Made by a program: the position numbers and the translations under genes. The notes beneath the pieces are model-generated. The model was not told the DNA's origin. It saw only the letters and a list, made by a program, of their open reading frames with translations, and made no database searches. A DNA stretch of 42,437 nucleotides, taken from NCBI RefSeq assembly GCF_018614525.1, contig NZ_JAGGOL010000092.1, forward strand, positions 1-42,437, given 5' to 3'. How positions within the stretch are numbered: the stretch's first letter is position 1; each line of letters starts with the position of its first letter. This document shows positions 32,113 through 41,037 of the stretch, in pieces. This DNA is from Streptomyces sp. ISL-11 (GTDB taxonomy: Bacteria > Actinomycetota > Actinomycetes > Streptomycetales > Streptomycetaceae).

Positions 32113-33395
32113 TTTCCTTGGCCCTTCCGGTAGGGCTTGCCGTTGGCCTTGGGCATCCTCAGCCGCTGCGCGGAGAAGGCCAGGACCAGCAGCGTCACCA
32201 CGTACGGGGTGGCGTCGACGAACTCCAGCGGCACGGTCTTGGTCAGCACGTACCAGAGGATCAGCGCGGCACCGAAGGCGCCGGAGACGATCGCGGCCCG
32301 GATCTTGCCGGTCTTCAGCCGCCAGGCGGCGAAGCCGATCAGCAGCACGGCGAGGAGCAGCAGCAGCGCGTGGACGGTCGGGCCGCCGGAGCGCAGCTGG
32401 AGGCTGTCCATGAAGCCGAACAGGCCGGCGCTCATCGCGACGCCGCCCGGCCGCCAGTTGCCGGAGATCATCGTGGCGAGGCCGATGTAGCCGCGGCCAC
32501 CGGTCTGGCCGTCGGAGTACATGTGGGTGCCGATGGCGAGGAACGCGCCGCCGAGGCCCGCGAGGGCGCCGGAGACGACCACGGCCGCGTACTTGTAGGT
32601 GTAGACGTTGACGCCGAGGGACTCGGCGGCCACCGGGCTCTCACCGCAGGAACGCAGGCGCAGACCGAAGGAGGAGCGCCACAGCACGACGAACGTGCCG
32701 ACGAACAGCAGCGCCGCGACGATCGTCAGCCAGGGCACCTCGGAGACCAGGCCGTCGAGGATGCCGGCGAGGTCGGAGACGAAGAACCAGTGGTGCTTCT
32801 CGATGTCGTGCAGCCAGTCGGACAGGCCGGGGATGGAGAAGTTCGGCATGTCCGCCATGACGGGCGACTGCTTGTCGTTGCCGCCCGCCTGCTGGGCGGC
32901 GCTGCCCTCCGCGCCGAACCACAGCTTGGCCAGGTACTGCGTGATGCCGAGGGCCAGGATGTTGATGGCCACACCGGAGATGATGTGGTCGACGCCGAAG
33001 GTCACGGTCGCGAGGGCGTGCACGAGACCGCCGAGCGCGCCGCCGACGACACCGGCGAGCGCCGCGGCCCACGGGCCGTGCTGCCAGCCGATCCAGCCGG
33101 CGCAGAAGGTGCCGAGCATCATCATGCCTTCGAGGCCGATGTTGACGACGCCCGCGCGCTCGGCCCACAGCCCGCCGAGGCCGGCGAGGCCGATCGGCAC
33201 GGCGGCGGCGAGGGCGCCGCTGAACTGACCGGAGGAGGTCAGGTCGGTGACGCTGGTGATCTGGCGCAGCGCGGACAGCAGCAGCAGCGCGCCCGCGATG
33301 ACCAGCAGGACGACCGGGTAGGACAGCTTGCGCCGTCCGGGCTTGTTCTTGCCGCTGAGCGCGTTGGAGACCGCGGCAGTGAAAGTGGTACTCAC
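32109..33395 (-). CDS. Nucleoside ABC transporter permease (second)
   Basis: A 428-residue permease of the BPD_transp_2 family (ribose/nucleoside type) with about 10 membrane helices. The AERAGVVNIGLEGMMMLG motif and the later RSCGESPVAAESLGVNV segment, with the EAA-like coupling region, are diagnostic of the NupQ/YufQ side of BMP-dependent nucleoside importers. It starts with a GTG that overlaps the stop of the first permease and ends overlapping the cdd start. The N-terminal 30 residues are hydrophilic and cytoplasmic. Confidence 0.93.
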   Translation of the reverse strand: MSTTFTAAVSNALSGKNKPGRRKLSYPVVLLVIAGALLLLSALRQITSVTDLTSSGQFSGALAAAVPIGLAGLGGLWAERAGVVNIGLEGMMMLGTFCAGWIGWQHGPWAAALAGVVGGALGGLVHALATVTFGVDHIISGVAINILALGITQYLAKLWFGAEGSAAQQAGGNDKQSPVMADMPNFSIPGLSDWLHDIEKHHWFFVSDLAGILDGLVSEVPWLTIVAALLFVGTFVVLWRSSFGLRLRSCGESPVAAESLGVNVYTYKYAAVVVSGALAGLGGAFLAIGTHMYSDGQTGGRGYIGLATMISGNWRPGGVAMSAGLFGFMDSLQLRSGGPTVHALLLLLAVLLIGFAAWRLKTGKIRAAIVSGAFGAALILWYVLTKTVPLEFVDATPYVVTLLVLAFSAQRLRMPKANGKPYRKGQGK

Positions 33396-34507
33396 GCGGA
33401 AACCTCCGCCTTGTCGCTCTTACGGGCCTGGGCGGCGAGCTCCTCGCCGACCTTCCGCTGCTGGGCCTTGAGGCCGTACCGGCGCACGATCTCGTAGGCG
33501 ATGACGACGCACAGGACGATGACGCCCTGGATCACGCCGACGACCTCCTGCGCGTAACCCTCGAACTCCAGCTGGGTGCCGGTGCGCTCCAGGAAGCCCC
33601 ACAGCAGCGCGCCGAGCGCCATGCCGATGGGGTGGTTGCGGCCGAGCAGCGCGATGGCGATACCGGTGAAGCCGATGCCGGTGGGGAAGTCGGTGCCGTA
33701 GTTGTACGAGACACCGAGCAGGGTCGGCATGCCGACGAGGCCCGCCATGGCGCCGGAGAGCACCATCGAGGTGATCACCATGCGCTTGACGTTGACGCCG
33801 CTGGCCTGGGCGGCCGACTCGGACTGGCCGACGGTGCGCAGGTCGAAGCCGAAGCGGGAGCGGTTCAGGACGAACCAGTACACGAGTCCGGCGAGGGCCG
33901 CGATGACGACGAAGCCGTAGATGGGCTTGGGCGTGGTCGGGATCTCGAAGAAGTGCGCGGAGTCGGGGAGGTAGGGCGTGTGGATCAGGTTGCCCTCCTT
34001 CTCCGCGAGCCGCCCGTCCTGGAGGAAGTAGCCGATCACCGAGGCGCCGATGGCGTTCAGCATGATGGTGCTGATCACCTCGCTGACGCCGCGGGTCGTC
34101 TTGAGCAGGCCGGCGATGCCGGCCCAGATCGCGCCGACGATCATCGCGACGATGATGATGACGGGGATCTGGATGATGCCCGGCAGCGTCAGGGCGCCAC
34201 CGACGACGGCGGCGAAGAAGGCCGCGATGCGGTACTGGCCGTCGACGCCGATGTTGAAGAGGTTCATCCGGAAGCCGATGGCGACGGCCAGCGCGGACAG
34301 GTAGTACGGGGTCGCCTTGTTGATGATCCAGACCTGGGAGTCGGCCTTCGAACCGAAGTCGACCATGACCTGGTAGGCGTTGAAGGGGTCCTTGCCGGTG
34401 GCCGCGATGATGATCGAGGTGATCACCAGCGCGGAGACGATCGCCAGGATCGGCGCGGCGAAGCCCAGGATCAGCTTGTTCTTGTCGAACTTCTTCACGA
34501 GGCTCAT
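33392..34507 (-). CDS. Nucleoside ABC transporter permease (first)
   Basis: A 371-residue permease of the BPD_transp_2 family with 8-10 membrane helices. The FNIGVDGQYRIAAFFAAVVG block and the cytoplasmic FDLRTVGQSESAAQASGVNV loop are typical of NupP/YufP-like subunits. It forms the heterodimeric channel with the downstream permease. ATG 34507 overlaps the ATPase stop by four bases. Confidence 0.93.
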   Translation of the reverse strand: MSLVKKFDKNKLILGFAAPILAIVSALVITSIIIAATGKDPFNAYQVMVDFGSKADSQVWIINKATPYYLSALAVAIGFRMNLFNIGVDGQYRIAAFFAAVVGGALTLPGIIQIPVIIIVAMIVGAIWAGIAGLLKTTRGVSEVISTIMLNAIGASVIGYFLQDGRLAEKEGNLIHTPYLPDSAHFFEIPTTPKPIYGFVVIAALAGLVYWFVLNRSRFGFDLRTVGQSESAAQASGVNVKRMVITSMVLSGAMAGLVGMPTLLGVSYNYGTDFPTGIGFTGIAIALLGRNHPIGMALGALLWGFLERTGTQLEFEGYAQEVVGVIQGVIVLCVVIAYEIVRRYGLKAQQRKVGEELAAQARKSDKAEVSA

Positions 34508-36096
34508 GCTTCGTCGCCCCCTTCCCGCTCCTCGTCGTTCTCCACGTGCTCAAGGTGGCCGGTAGCGGCGCCGGTCATGGCCGAGCCCAACTCCTCCGGG
34601 GTGATGGTGGCGGGGTCCGCGTCGGCGACCAGGCGGCCGCGGAACATCACCCGCAGGGTGTCGGAGAGCCCGATCAGCTCGTCCAGGTCGGCGGAGATCA
34701 GCAGCACCGCCAGGCCCTCGCGGCGCGCCTCGCGGATCTGGTCCCAGATCTGCGCCTGCGCGCCGACGTCCACGCCCCGGGTGGGGTGCGCGGCGATGAG
34801 CAGCTTGGGCAGGTGGCTCATCTCGCGGCCGACGATCAGCTTCTGCTGGTTGCCGCCGGACAGGGAGGCCGCGGTGACCTCGATGCCGGGGGTCCGCACG
34901 TCGTACTCGCGCACGATGCGCTCGGTGTCGGCGCGGGCGGCCTTGTTGTCGAGGATGCCGCGCCGGCTGTTGGGCTTCTCGGTGACGTGGCCGAGGATGC
35001 GGTTCTCCCACAGCGGGGCTTCCAGCAGCAGGCCGTGGCGGTGCCGGTCCTCGGGGATGTAGCCGATGCCGTCCTCACGCCGCTTGCGGGTCGGCGCGTG
35101 GCTGATGTCGGTGCCGTCGAGGGTGATCACACCGCCGTCGGGGTCGCGCATGCCCATGATGGCCTCGACGAGCTCGGCCTGGCCGTTGCCCTCGACGCCC
35201 GCGAGGCCGAGCACCTCGCCCTTGTGGATGGTCAGCGAGATGCCGTCGAGCACCGAGCGGACGACGCCGTCGGGGTCGGTGGCGAACAGCTTCAGGTCCT
35301 CGACCGTCAGCATCGGCGTGTCGGTGACCGTCGACTCGCGGGTCTCGGGCGAGGGCAGCTCGCTGCCGACCATCAGCTCGGCAAGCTGCTTGGGGGTCGT
35401 CTCGCTGGGCACCGCGGTGCCGACCGTGGTGCCGCGCCGGATGACGGTGATGTCGTCGGCGACCGAGAGCACCTCGCCCAGCTTGTGCGAGATGAAGATG
35501 ACCGTCAGACCCTCGGCCTTGAGCTCGCGGAGGTTGTCGAAGAGCGCGTCGACCTCCTGCGGGACCAGAACGGCGGTGGGCTCGTCGAGGATCAGGGTGC
35601 GGGCGCCGCGGTAGAGGACCTTGAGGATCTCCACGCGCTGGCGGTCGGCGACGCCGAGGTCCTCGACCATGGCGTCGGGGCGGACCCCGAGGCCGTAGGC
35701 GTCGGAGATCTCCTTGATCTTCGTACGGGCCTTGTTGCCGATGCCGTGCAGCTTCTCGGCGCCGAGGACGACGTTCTCCAGGACGGTGAGGTTGTCGGCC
35801 AGCATGAAGTGCTGGTGCACCATGCCGATGCCGCGCGCGATCGCGTCGCCGGGCGTGTGCAGGGTGACCTGCTCACCGTCGAGCTCGATGGTGCCCTCGT
35901 CCGGCTTCTGCATGCCGTAGAGGATCTTCATCAGGGTCGACTTGCCGGCGCCGTTCTCACCGCACAGGGCGTGGACGGTGCCACGCCGGACGGTCAGGTG
36001 GATGTCGTGGTTGGCCACGACGCCCGGGAACCGCTTGGTGATGCCCGCGAGTTCTACTGCGGGGGCGGTACTACTGGTACTGCTGGACGCTTTGAT
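34504..36096 (-). CDS. Nucleoside ABC transporter ATPase, with apparent ATC start
   Basis: A double ATPase of the sugar/nucleoside type (NupO/YufO-like). The first domain has Walker A GENGAGKST and Walker B LILDEPTAVL. The second has a degenerate Walker A (VEGNGQAELVE) but an intact signature SGGNQQKL, as usual in this family. The first canonical start, GTG at 36018, would cut off the conserved first strand AVELAGITKRFPGVVA, which is open in the same frame upstream. Going back, no ATG, GTG, TTG or CTG occurs before an in-frame stop. The only position with a ribosome site is the ATC at 36096, preceded 8 nt away by GAGGAG. I give that coordinate (530 residues). Use of ATC, or a sequence error at this codon, needs checking. 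Confidence 0.88.
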   Translation of the reverse strand: MKASSSTSSTAPAVELAGITKRFPGVVANHDIHLTVRRGTVHALCGENGAGKSTLMKILYGMQKPDEGTIELDGEQVTLHTPGDAIARGIGMVHQHFMLADNLTVLENVVLGAEKLHGIGNKARTKIKEISDAYGLGVRPDAMVEDLGVADRQRVEILKVLYRGARTLILDEPTAVLVPQEVDALFDNLRELKAEGLTVIFISHKLGEVLSVADDITVIRRGTTVGTAVPSETTPKQLAELMVGSELPSPETRESTVTDTPMLTVEDLKLFATDPDGVVRSVLDGISLTIHKGEVLGLAGVEGNGQAELVEAIMGMRDPDGGVITLDGTDISHAPTRKRREDGIGYIPEDRHRHGLLLEAPLWENRILGHVTEKPNSRRGILDNKAARADTERIVREYDVRTPGIEVTAASLSGGNQQKLIVGREMSHLPKLLIAAHPTRGVDVGAQAQIWDQIREARREGLAVLLISADLDELIGLSDTLRVMFRGRLVADADPATITPEELGSAMTGAATGHLEHVENDEEREGGDEA

Positions 36097-36185
36097 GGCG
36101 CACTCTCCTCGGGGAAGGGAGCGGGAGGAAGCCGGGGCGGGGCCGGGCGGGGACCGGCGGAACTCCGGGCTGGGCGGGGGCGACG

Positions 36186-36216
36186 CTACCGCGTCAACGA
36201 AAAGCTACGCGCGTAG
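36186..36216 (-). promoter_or_regulatory. ABC-cdd-deoA operon promoter with CTACGCGCGTAG operator
   Basis: A perfect palindrome at 36205-36216. On the minus strand, 16 bases further on, comes TAGCGT, a possible -10 box, which would give a leader of about 80 nt before the ATPase start. Confidence 0.72.
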
Positions 36217-36232
36217 CGTTGGCGCGTATGTA

Positions 36233-36273
36233 CGGGCCCGGCGGAGAGGGGTACTCCCTCGCCACCGGGCCCG
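36233..36273 (-). terminator. Terminator after the BMP lipoprotein
   Basis: Nine-base arms (36233-36241 CGGGCCCGG and 36265-36273) enclose a second paired segment around GAGGG and CCCTC. An 8-bp hairpin (36314-36321/36324-36331) lies just before it. Together they end the BMP lipoprotein transcript ahead of the ABC operon promoter. Confidence 0.65.
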
Positions 36274-36336
36274 CGGCCGTACGAGCGGTCGAGGACCGGT
36301 CAGCGGCGGATCAGGCCGGCCGTGGCCGGCCCCGGA

Positions 36337-37362
36337 TCACGGGGCGATCTTGACCTTGATCTGGCCGTCCGCGATCTTCTTCTTCGCTTCCTCGATCTGG
36401 GCCTTGATGTCGTCGATGTGACCACCGGTGGTGGCCAGCGACACGCCGCCGTCCTTGAGGAGGTACTTGTGCTCACCCGTGAGCGGCTTGCCGTCCTTGA
36501 CGCTCTTGATGAGGTCGAAGACCGCCACGTCCACGTTCTTCACGACGGAGGTGAGGATCGAGTCCTTGTACTTGGCCAGGCCCGGCTGCTGGGCCTGGTC
36601 GGAGTCCACGCCGATCGCCCAGGCGCCCTTCTGGCCGGCGATGGCCTCGATCGAGCCGTTGCCGGAGAGGCCGGCCGCGGTGTAGATCACGTCGACGCCC
36701 TGGTCGAGCATGCCCTTGGCCTTCTCCTTGGCGGCCGCCGGGTCGTTGAAGCCCTTGTCGTTGTTCGGGTACAGGTACTGCGAGATGACCTCGACCTTGG
36801 AGTCGGTGTCCTTCGCGCCCTGCTCGAAACCGGCCTGGAACTTCTGGATCAGAGCGTTGTTCACACCGCCGATGAAGGCGACCTTCTTGCTCTTGGACTT
36901 CAGCGCCGCGGCGACACCGGCGAGGTACGAGCCCTCGTGCTCACCGAAGGTCATGCTGTCGATGTTCTTGCCCGGGGCGACGGAGTCGACGACGCCGAAG
37001 GTGACCTTGGGGTATTCCTTGGCGACCTTCTCGATCGACTTCGAGTAGTTGAAGCCGACGCCGATGACGGGGTTGTGGCCCGCGTCGGCGAGGGAGCTCA
37101 GGCGCTGCTCGCGCTCGGCCTCGGTCTCGCCGTTCTTGGCGGTCAGCAGCTTGGCCTCGACGCCGAGCTCGGCCTTCGCCTTGTCGACGCCACGGGCGGC
37201 GGACTCGTTGAAGGAGTGGTCGTCACGGCCGCCGACGTCGAACGCCAGACCGACGCCCTTGTCACCGCCCGAATCGGTCGAGGAGCCGCCACAGGCGGTG
37301 AGAGTGAATGCGAGAGCCGCGGCGGTGATTCCCGCGGCAGTGATTGTGGATACCCGGCGCAC
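36337..37362 (-). CDS. BMP-family nucleoside-binding lipoprotein
   Basis: A 341-residue substrate-binding lipoprotein of the BmpA/PnrA family. The signal peptide ends in the lipobox LTAC (Cys24 lipidated) and is followed by a Ser/Gly-rich linker. Family motifs are AFDVGGRDDHSFNESAARG, then GVGFNYSKSIEKVA, AFIGGVNNALIQKFQAGFE and AIGVDSDQAQQP. The conserved aspartates and aromatics that grip the nucleoside are visible (DVGGRDDHSFN). GTG 37362 has AAGGGG upstream. It is transcribed separately from, but next to, its ABC partners, which is usual for the high level needed for a binding protein. Confidence 0.94.
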   Translation of the reverse strand: MRRVSTITAAGITAAALAFTLTACGGSSTDSGGDKGVGLAFDVGGRDDHSFNESAARGVDKAKAELGVEAKLLTAKNGETEAEREQRLSSLADAGHNPVIGVGFNYSKSIEKVAKEYPKVTFGVVDSVAPGKNIDSMTFGEHEGSYLAGVAAALKSKSKKVAFIGGVNNALIQKFQAGFEQGAKDTDSKVEVISQYLYPNNDKGFNDPAAAKEKAKGMLDQGVDVIYTAAGLSGNGSIEAIAGQKGAWAIGVDSDQAQQPGLAKYKDSILTSVVKNVDVAVFDLIKSVKDGKPLTGEHKYLLKDGGVSLATTGGHIDDIKAQIEEAKKKIADGQIKVKIAP

Positions 37363-37411
37363 GAAGGGGCCCCTTCACTCGAAGCGCCTCCGTCGGCGCT
37401 GGTTCGCGGGA

Positions 37412-37427
37412 ATCGTAACGCGCGTAG
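37412..37427 (-). promoter_or_regulatory. BMP lipoprotein promoter with a near-match operator
   Basis: On the minus strand CTACGCGCGTTA (37416-37427) matches the palindrome at 10 of 12 positions, with both mismatches at the promoter-proximal end, where it runs into a -10 box TACGAT (37412-37417). The position relative to the -10 matches that at deoC. Confidence 0.65.
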
Positions 37428-37504
37428 ATGGAGATAAAAGGGGTGGTTCGAAGCCGTTATCGGATCGTCGTTAACGGCCCTTGACCCAAATGCCAACAGA
37501 TTGC

Positions 37505-38776
37505 CTACGGCAACCGGCCGTCCAGCAATGCCGCCGCCGTGAAGAGCTCCACGCCCGCCTGGATCGCGCTCTCATCCACGTCGAAATCACCGCAATGCAG
37601 GTCGCGGCGGGTGTTGTCGCCCACCGGGCGGACTCCCAGCCGGGCCATCGCGCCGGGGACGTGCTCCAGATACCAGGAGAAGTCCTCGCCGCCCAGGCTC
37701 TGCTCGGTGTCCTCGACGGAGTACGGTCCGCGGCGCGCCGTCATGGCGCTCCGCAGCAGCTCGGTGACGTCCGGGTCGTTGACGACCGGCGGCACCCCGC
37801 GCAGGTAGTTGATCTCGGACTTGGCGCGGTGCAGCGTGGCGACCTCGTCGATCGCGGCGTGCACCAGGTCGGGTGCGTCGCGCCAGGCGTGCAGGTCCAG
37901 GCAGCGGACCGTGCCGGACAGCTCGGCGTGCTGCGGGATGACGTTGCAGGCGTGCCCGGCCTCCAGCCGCCCCCAGGTCAGCGACAGGCCCGAGCGGGCG
38001 TCGACGCGGCGGGCGAGCACCGCCGGCACGTCCGTGGCCACCCGGGCCACGGCGGTCACCAGGTCGGTGGTGAAGTGCGGGCGGGCGGTGTGGCCGCCGG
38101 GGCCGTCCAGCGAGACCTCCAGCCGGTCGCAGGCGGAGGTGATCGCGCCGTGCTTGAGCCCGATCCGGCCGACCTCGACCTTGGGGTCGCAGTGCACGGC
38201 GACGATCCGGCCGACGCCGTCCAGCGCGCCGCACTCGATGGCGTCGAGCGCGCCGCCGGGCAGCACCTCCTCGGCCGGCTGGAAGATCAGCCGGACCGGG
38301 CGGGGCAGCAGGCCCTGCTCGGCCAGCCGGGCGAGGACCAGACCGGTGCCGAGGACGACGGTGGTGTGCACGTCGTGGCCGCAGGCGTGCGCCATTCTGG
38401 GGACGGTCGAGCGGTACGGGACGGACTTGGTGTCCGGAATGGGCAGGGCGTCGAGGTCCGCGCGGAGGGCGAGGATGCCGCGGGCGGTGGTGCCGTGCTG
38501 CCCGGCGACCCGTCCGGCCGTCTCCCGCGCGGTGTCCCGGCCGATGTCACAGAAGAGCCCGGTGCCGGTGGAGAGCGTACGGGGGACGAGCCCCGCCTTC
38601 TCCAGCCTCGCTTTGACCGCCGCGGTGGTGCGGAACTCGCGGTTGCCCAGCTCGGGGTGCATGTGCAAGTCCCGGCGGAACGCGATGAGTTCGTCACGCA
38701 GCCCGGAGGGAAGCAGTCCGGGGAGCTCACCGTCGACGGTTTCGGGTGCGGCGTCCAAAGGCATCAGATGGTTCAC
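37505..38776 (-). CDS. M20-family amidohydrolase
   Basis: A 423-residue zinc peptidase/amidohydrolase of the M20D type (hippurate hydrolase/IAA-amino-acid hydrolase-like). It has the RRDLHMHPELG opening, the metal-binding MAHACGHDVHTTVVLG, FQPAEEVLPGGA with the catalytic Glu, a lid/dimerisation domain (HTARPH), and the late GGEDFSWYLEHVPG. Metal-ligand residues appear intact. Substrate is an N-acyl or N-aminoacyl compound, not identifiable. GTG 38776 follows TACCCT by 7 nt, suggesting a leaderless mRNA of its own. It lies between the nucleoside operon and the sugar-polymer cluster and is not clearly part of either. Confidence 0.9.
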   Translation of the reverse strand: MNHLMPLDAAPETVDGELPGLLPSGLRDELIAFRRDLHMHPELGNREFRTTAAVKARLEKAGLVPRTLSTGTGLFCDIGRDTARETAGRVAGQHGTTARGILALRADLDALPIPDTKSVPYRSTVPRMAHACGHDVHTTVVLGTGLVLARLAEQGLLPRPVRLIFQPAEEVLPGGALDAIECGALDGVGRIVAVHCDPKVEVGRIGLKHGAITSACDRLEVSLDGPGGHTARPHFTTDLVTAVARVATDVPAVLARRVDARSGLSLTWGRLEAGHACNVIPQHAELSGTVRCLDLHAWRDAPDLVHAAIDEVATLHRAKSEINYLRGVPPVVNDPDVTELLRSAMTARRGPYSVEDTEQSLGGEDFSWYLEHVPGAMARLGVRPVGDNTRRDLHCGDFDVDESAIQAGVELFTAAALLDGRLP

Positions 38777-38888
38777 GTAGTGAAGGGTAGAGCCCTCAAC
38801 CCCGCAACTGCCCCCCGATCAAGAAAAGTTCAGCCGCATGGATGGGCCATCCGAGGGGTATGACCAGTATTTACGGACGCAAGCGGAG

Positions 38889-40040
38889 TCATGGGGCCGT
38901 CAGTGGTCTGGCCGGAAGTCGTCGCACATCCGGCGCGGTATCGGTCACCTCGGTGAGGAACCCCTCCGCCCGGGGCGAGGGGCGCTCGGTGAGCCACAGC
39001 GGATCGATGTCGCAGACGGCGACCGTGACGCCGGTGCCGGCGAGGGCGAGCGGCAGCGTGTGCACCACGGTCGAGGGAAAGCTCAGGACCGTTCGGCCGA
39101 TCGGCCCCCGACGGGCGATCAGCTCCAGGGGCAGGTCGGGCCGTACGACCTCCAGGCCGATGCCGGTGGCGATGCGGCGCAGCTTCTCGGTGCTCTCGCG
39201 CCGGTGGGCGAAGTAGCGGGTGGCGCCGTGGGCGGCGGCCAGGCCGGCGACGGCCTCCAGATAGCGCTCGGGGTCCACGACCCCGGTCTCGACCAGGGAG
39301 GTGCCGACGACGTCGGTGCCCCGGGTCAGCCGGGGCGGGCCGAAGGCGGAGCGGGTCCAGGCGAAGTCGTTGGCGGTGACGGTCACCCCGGGCGGGGCCT
39401 CGACGGGCATGGAGGTGAACACCTCCACGCTCCGGCGGTCGTTCGGCGCAAGCCGCCGGCGCGCTGAAGCGGACACCGGCGCGAAGACGATGTCGCGCGC
39501 CCCTCGGGTGCCGCGCCGGTGCCATCGTACGAGGCGTTCGCCACGGGCCAGTTGGGAGACGAACTCCATGGTGGCCGTGCCGTCGTCCACGACCACCAGC
39601 TCCCGTGCGCGGGTGATCGTCAGCAGTAGCTGCACGTAGCGCGAGAACGGGTCCCCGATGACGACGCGCCGCGCACGGTACAGCGCCCCGGCGAGCCCGC
39701 CCACCGTCCGTACCGGCGCGCCGGGGCCGCCCCGGGCCTCCTCCCAGCGCACCTCGTGGCCCTCGTCGCGGGCCAGCTCGGCCATCCGGCGCAGCTGGCC
39801 GCGGGTCATGGGGTCGTGCGGGGCGAGCACCACGATCACCAGGGGGGCCGGGGTGGCCGTCCCGGCGCGGTGGTCGCGCTGGCGCGGCACGCCGTGGCTC
39901 AGCGGCCGTCGTCCGGGCGGCGCGCCACCCGGACGGCGGGTCGCGTACGCCCATTCGAGGACGTTCAGCAGCTGCACCGGGCTCTCGACGAACGCCAGCG
40001 TGGGGGCCGGGCCGGGAGGCGGCCCCTCGGGCGGTGTCAC
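38889..40040 (-). CDS. Polysialyltransferase-like glycosyltransferase
   Basis: A 383-residue protein resembling the alpha-2,8-polysialyltransferase family (GT-B). The N-terminus TLAFVESPVQLLNVLEW fits a first Rossmann strand. The acidic motif VVDDG (Asp152-Asp153-Gly154) is the D/E-D/E-G motif of bacterial polysialyltransferases. His279 in FAHRRES lies where their HP motif occurs, and SFPST near 320 matches their S/T motif. It would transfer a CMP-activated nonulosonate to a growing polymer. It starts 11 bp after neuB and is presumably in the same operon. S. coelicolor walls contain a Kdn-based teichulosonic acid, a likely product class; the exact sugar is inference. Confidence 0.75.
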   Translation of the reverse strand: MTPPEGPPPGPAPTLAFVESPVQLLNVLEWAYATRRPGGAPPGRRPLSHGVPRQRDHRAGTATPAPLVIVVLAPHDPMTRGQLRRMAELARDEGHEVRWEEARGGPGAPVRTVGGLAGALYRARRVVIGDPFSRYVQLLLTITRARELVVVDDGTATMEFVSQLARGERLVRWHRRGTRGARDIVFAPVSASARRRLAPNDRRSVEVFTSMPVEAPPGVTVTANDFAWTRSAFGPPRLTRGTDVVGTSLVETGVVDPERYLEAVAGLAAAHGATRYFAHRRESTEKLRRIATGIGLEVVRPDLPLELIARRGPIGRTVLSFPSTVVHTLPLALAGTGVTVAVCDIDPLWLTERPSPRAEGFLTEVTDTAPDVRRLPARPLTAP

Positions 40041-40051
40041 CTGGGCGCCCG

Positions 40052-40978
40052 TCAGACCGTGGCGGGCTGCCGGTCGCCGCCCTCGGCGACGACGCCCGTG
40101 ACGCGGCGCAGCTTGCGCATCGGCGCGAGCTCGCTCTCGTAGACCCTCTTCACCCCGTCACCGAGCGACTCCTCGACCACGCGGATGTCGCGGACGAGCC
40201 GCTGGAGGCCGCCGGGCTCGACGGAGGCGGCCTGGTCGGAGCCCCACATGGCCCGGTCGAGGGTGATGTGCCGCTCGACGAAGGTGGCGCCGAGGGCGAC
40301 GGCCGCGAGGGTGGTCTGCAGGCCGGTCTCGTGACCGGAGTAGCCGATGGGCACGTTGGGGTACTCCGCCTGGAGGGTGTGGATCATCCGGAGGTTGAGC
40401 TCGGCGGCCTTGGCGGGGTAGGTCGAGGTGGCGTGGCAGAGCAGGATGTTCCCGCTGCCGAGCACCTCGACGGCGTGCCGGATCTGCTGCGGCGTCGACA
40501 TGCCGGTGGAGAGGACGACGGTGCGGCCGGTGGCCCGCAGCGCGCACAGCAGTTCGTCGTCGGTGAGCGAGGCGGAGGCGACCTTGTGGGCCGGGAGGTC
40601 GAACTTCTCCAGGAAGGCGACGGCCTCGGTGTCCCAGGGGGAGGCGAACCAGGCGATGCCACGCTCACGGCAGTGGGCGTCGATGCGGCGGTATTCCTCC
40701 TCGCCGAATTCCACCCGGTGGCGGTAGTCGATGTACGTCATCCGGCCCCACGGCGTGTCGCGCTCGATGTCCCACTGGTCGCGCGGGGTGCAGATCTCCG
40801 GAGTGCGCTTCTGGAACTTCACGGCGTCGCAGCCGGCGTCGGCGGCGGCGTCGATGAGGGCGATGGCCTTGTCGACGTCACCGTTGTGGTTGATGCCGAT
40901 CTCCCCGGTGATGTAGACGGGGTGGCCGGGGCCGGCGATCTTGGTGCCGAGGGGGCGGGTGCGCAGAGCGGGGGTCAT
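40052..40978 (-). CDS. NeuB-family sialic acid/Kdn synthase lacking the SAF domain
   Basis: A 308-residue TIM-barrel synthase that condenses phosphoenolpyruvate with a hexose or N-acetylmannosamine derivative to make a nine-carbon acid. Family blocks are VYITGEIGINHNGD, DAVKFQKR, VASASL, VVLSTGMST, LLCHATSTYPA and IGYSGHETG, then VERHITLDRAMWGSD. Typical NeuB proteins are about 345 residues, with a C-terminal antifreeze-like SAF domain; here the chain ends soon after the barrel (VYESELAPMRKLRRV). The missing SAF domain, and the phosphatase fused to its neighbour, fit a Kdn-9-phosphate synthase rather than a Neu5Ac synthase. That is inference. GAAGGAACC precedes ATG 40978. Confidence 0.88.
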   Translation of the reverse strand: MTPALRTRPLGTKIAGPGHPVYITGEIGINHNGDVDKAIALIDAAADAGCDAVKFQKRTPEICTPRDQWDIERDTPWGRMTYIDYRHRVEFGEEEYRRIDAHCRERGIAWFASPWDTEAVAFLEKFDLPAHKVASASLTDDELLCALRATGRTVVLSTGMSTPQQIRHAVEVLGSGNILLCHATSTYPAKAAELNLRMIHTLQAEYPNVPIGYSGHETGLQTTLAAVALGATFVERHITLDRAMWGSDQAASVEPGGLQRLVRDIRVVEESLGDGVKRVYESELAPMRKLRRVTGVVAEGGDRQPATV

Positions 40979-41037
40979 GTGAGGCGGTTCCTTCGGGTGT
41001 GGGATCAGCGGGAGGGTGGGGTCGGTCGGTCCGCCGG

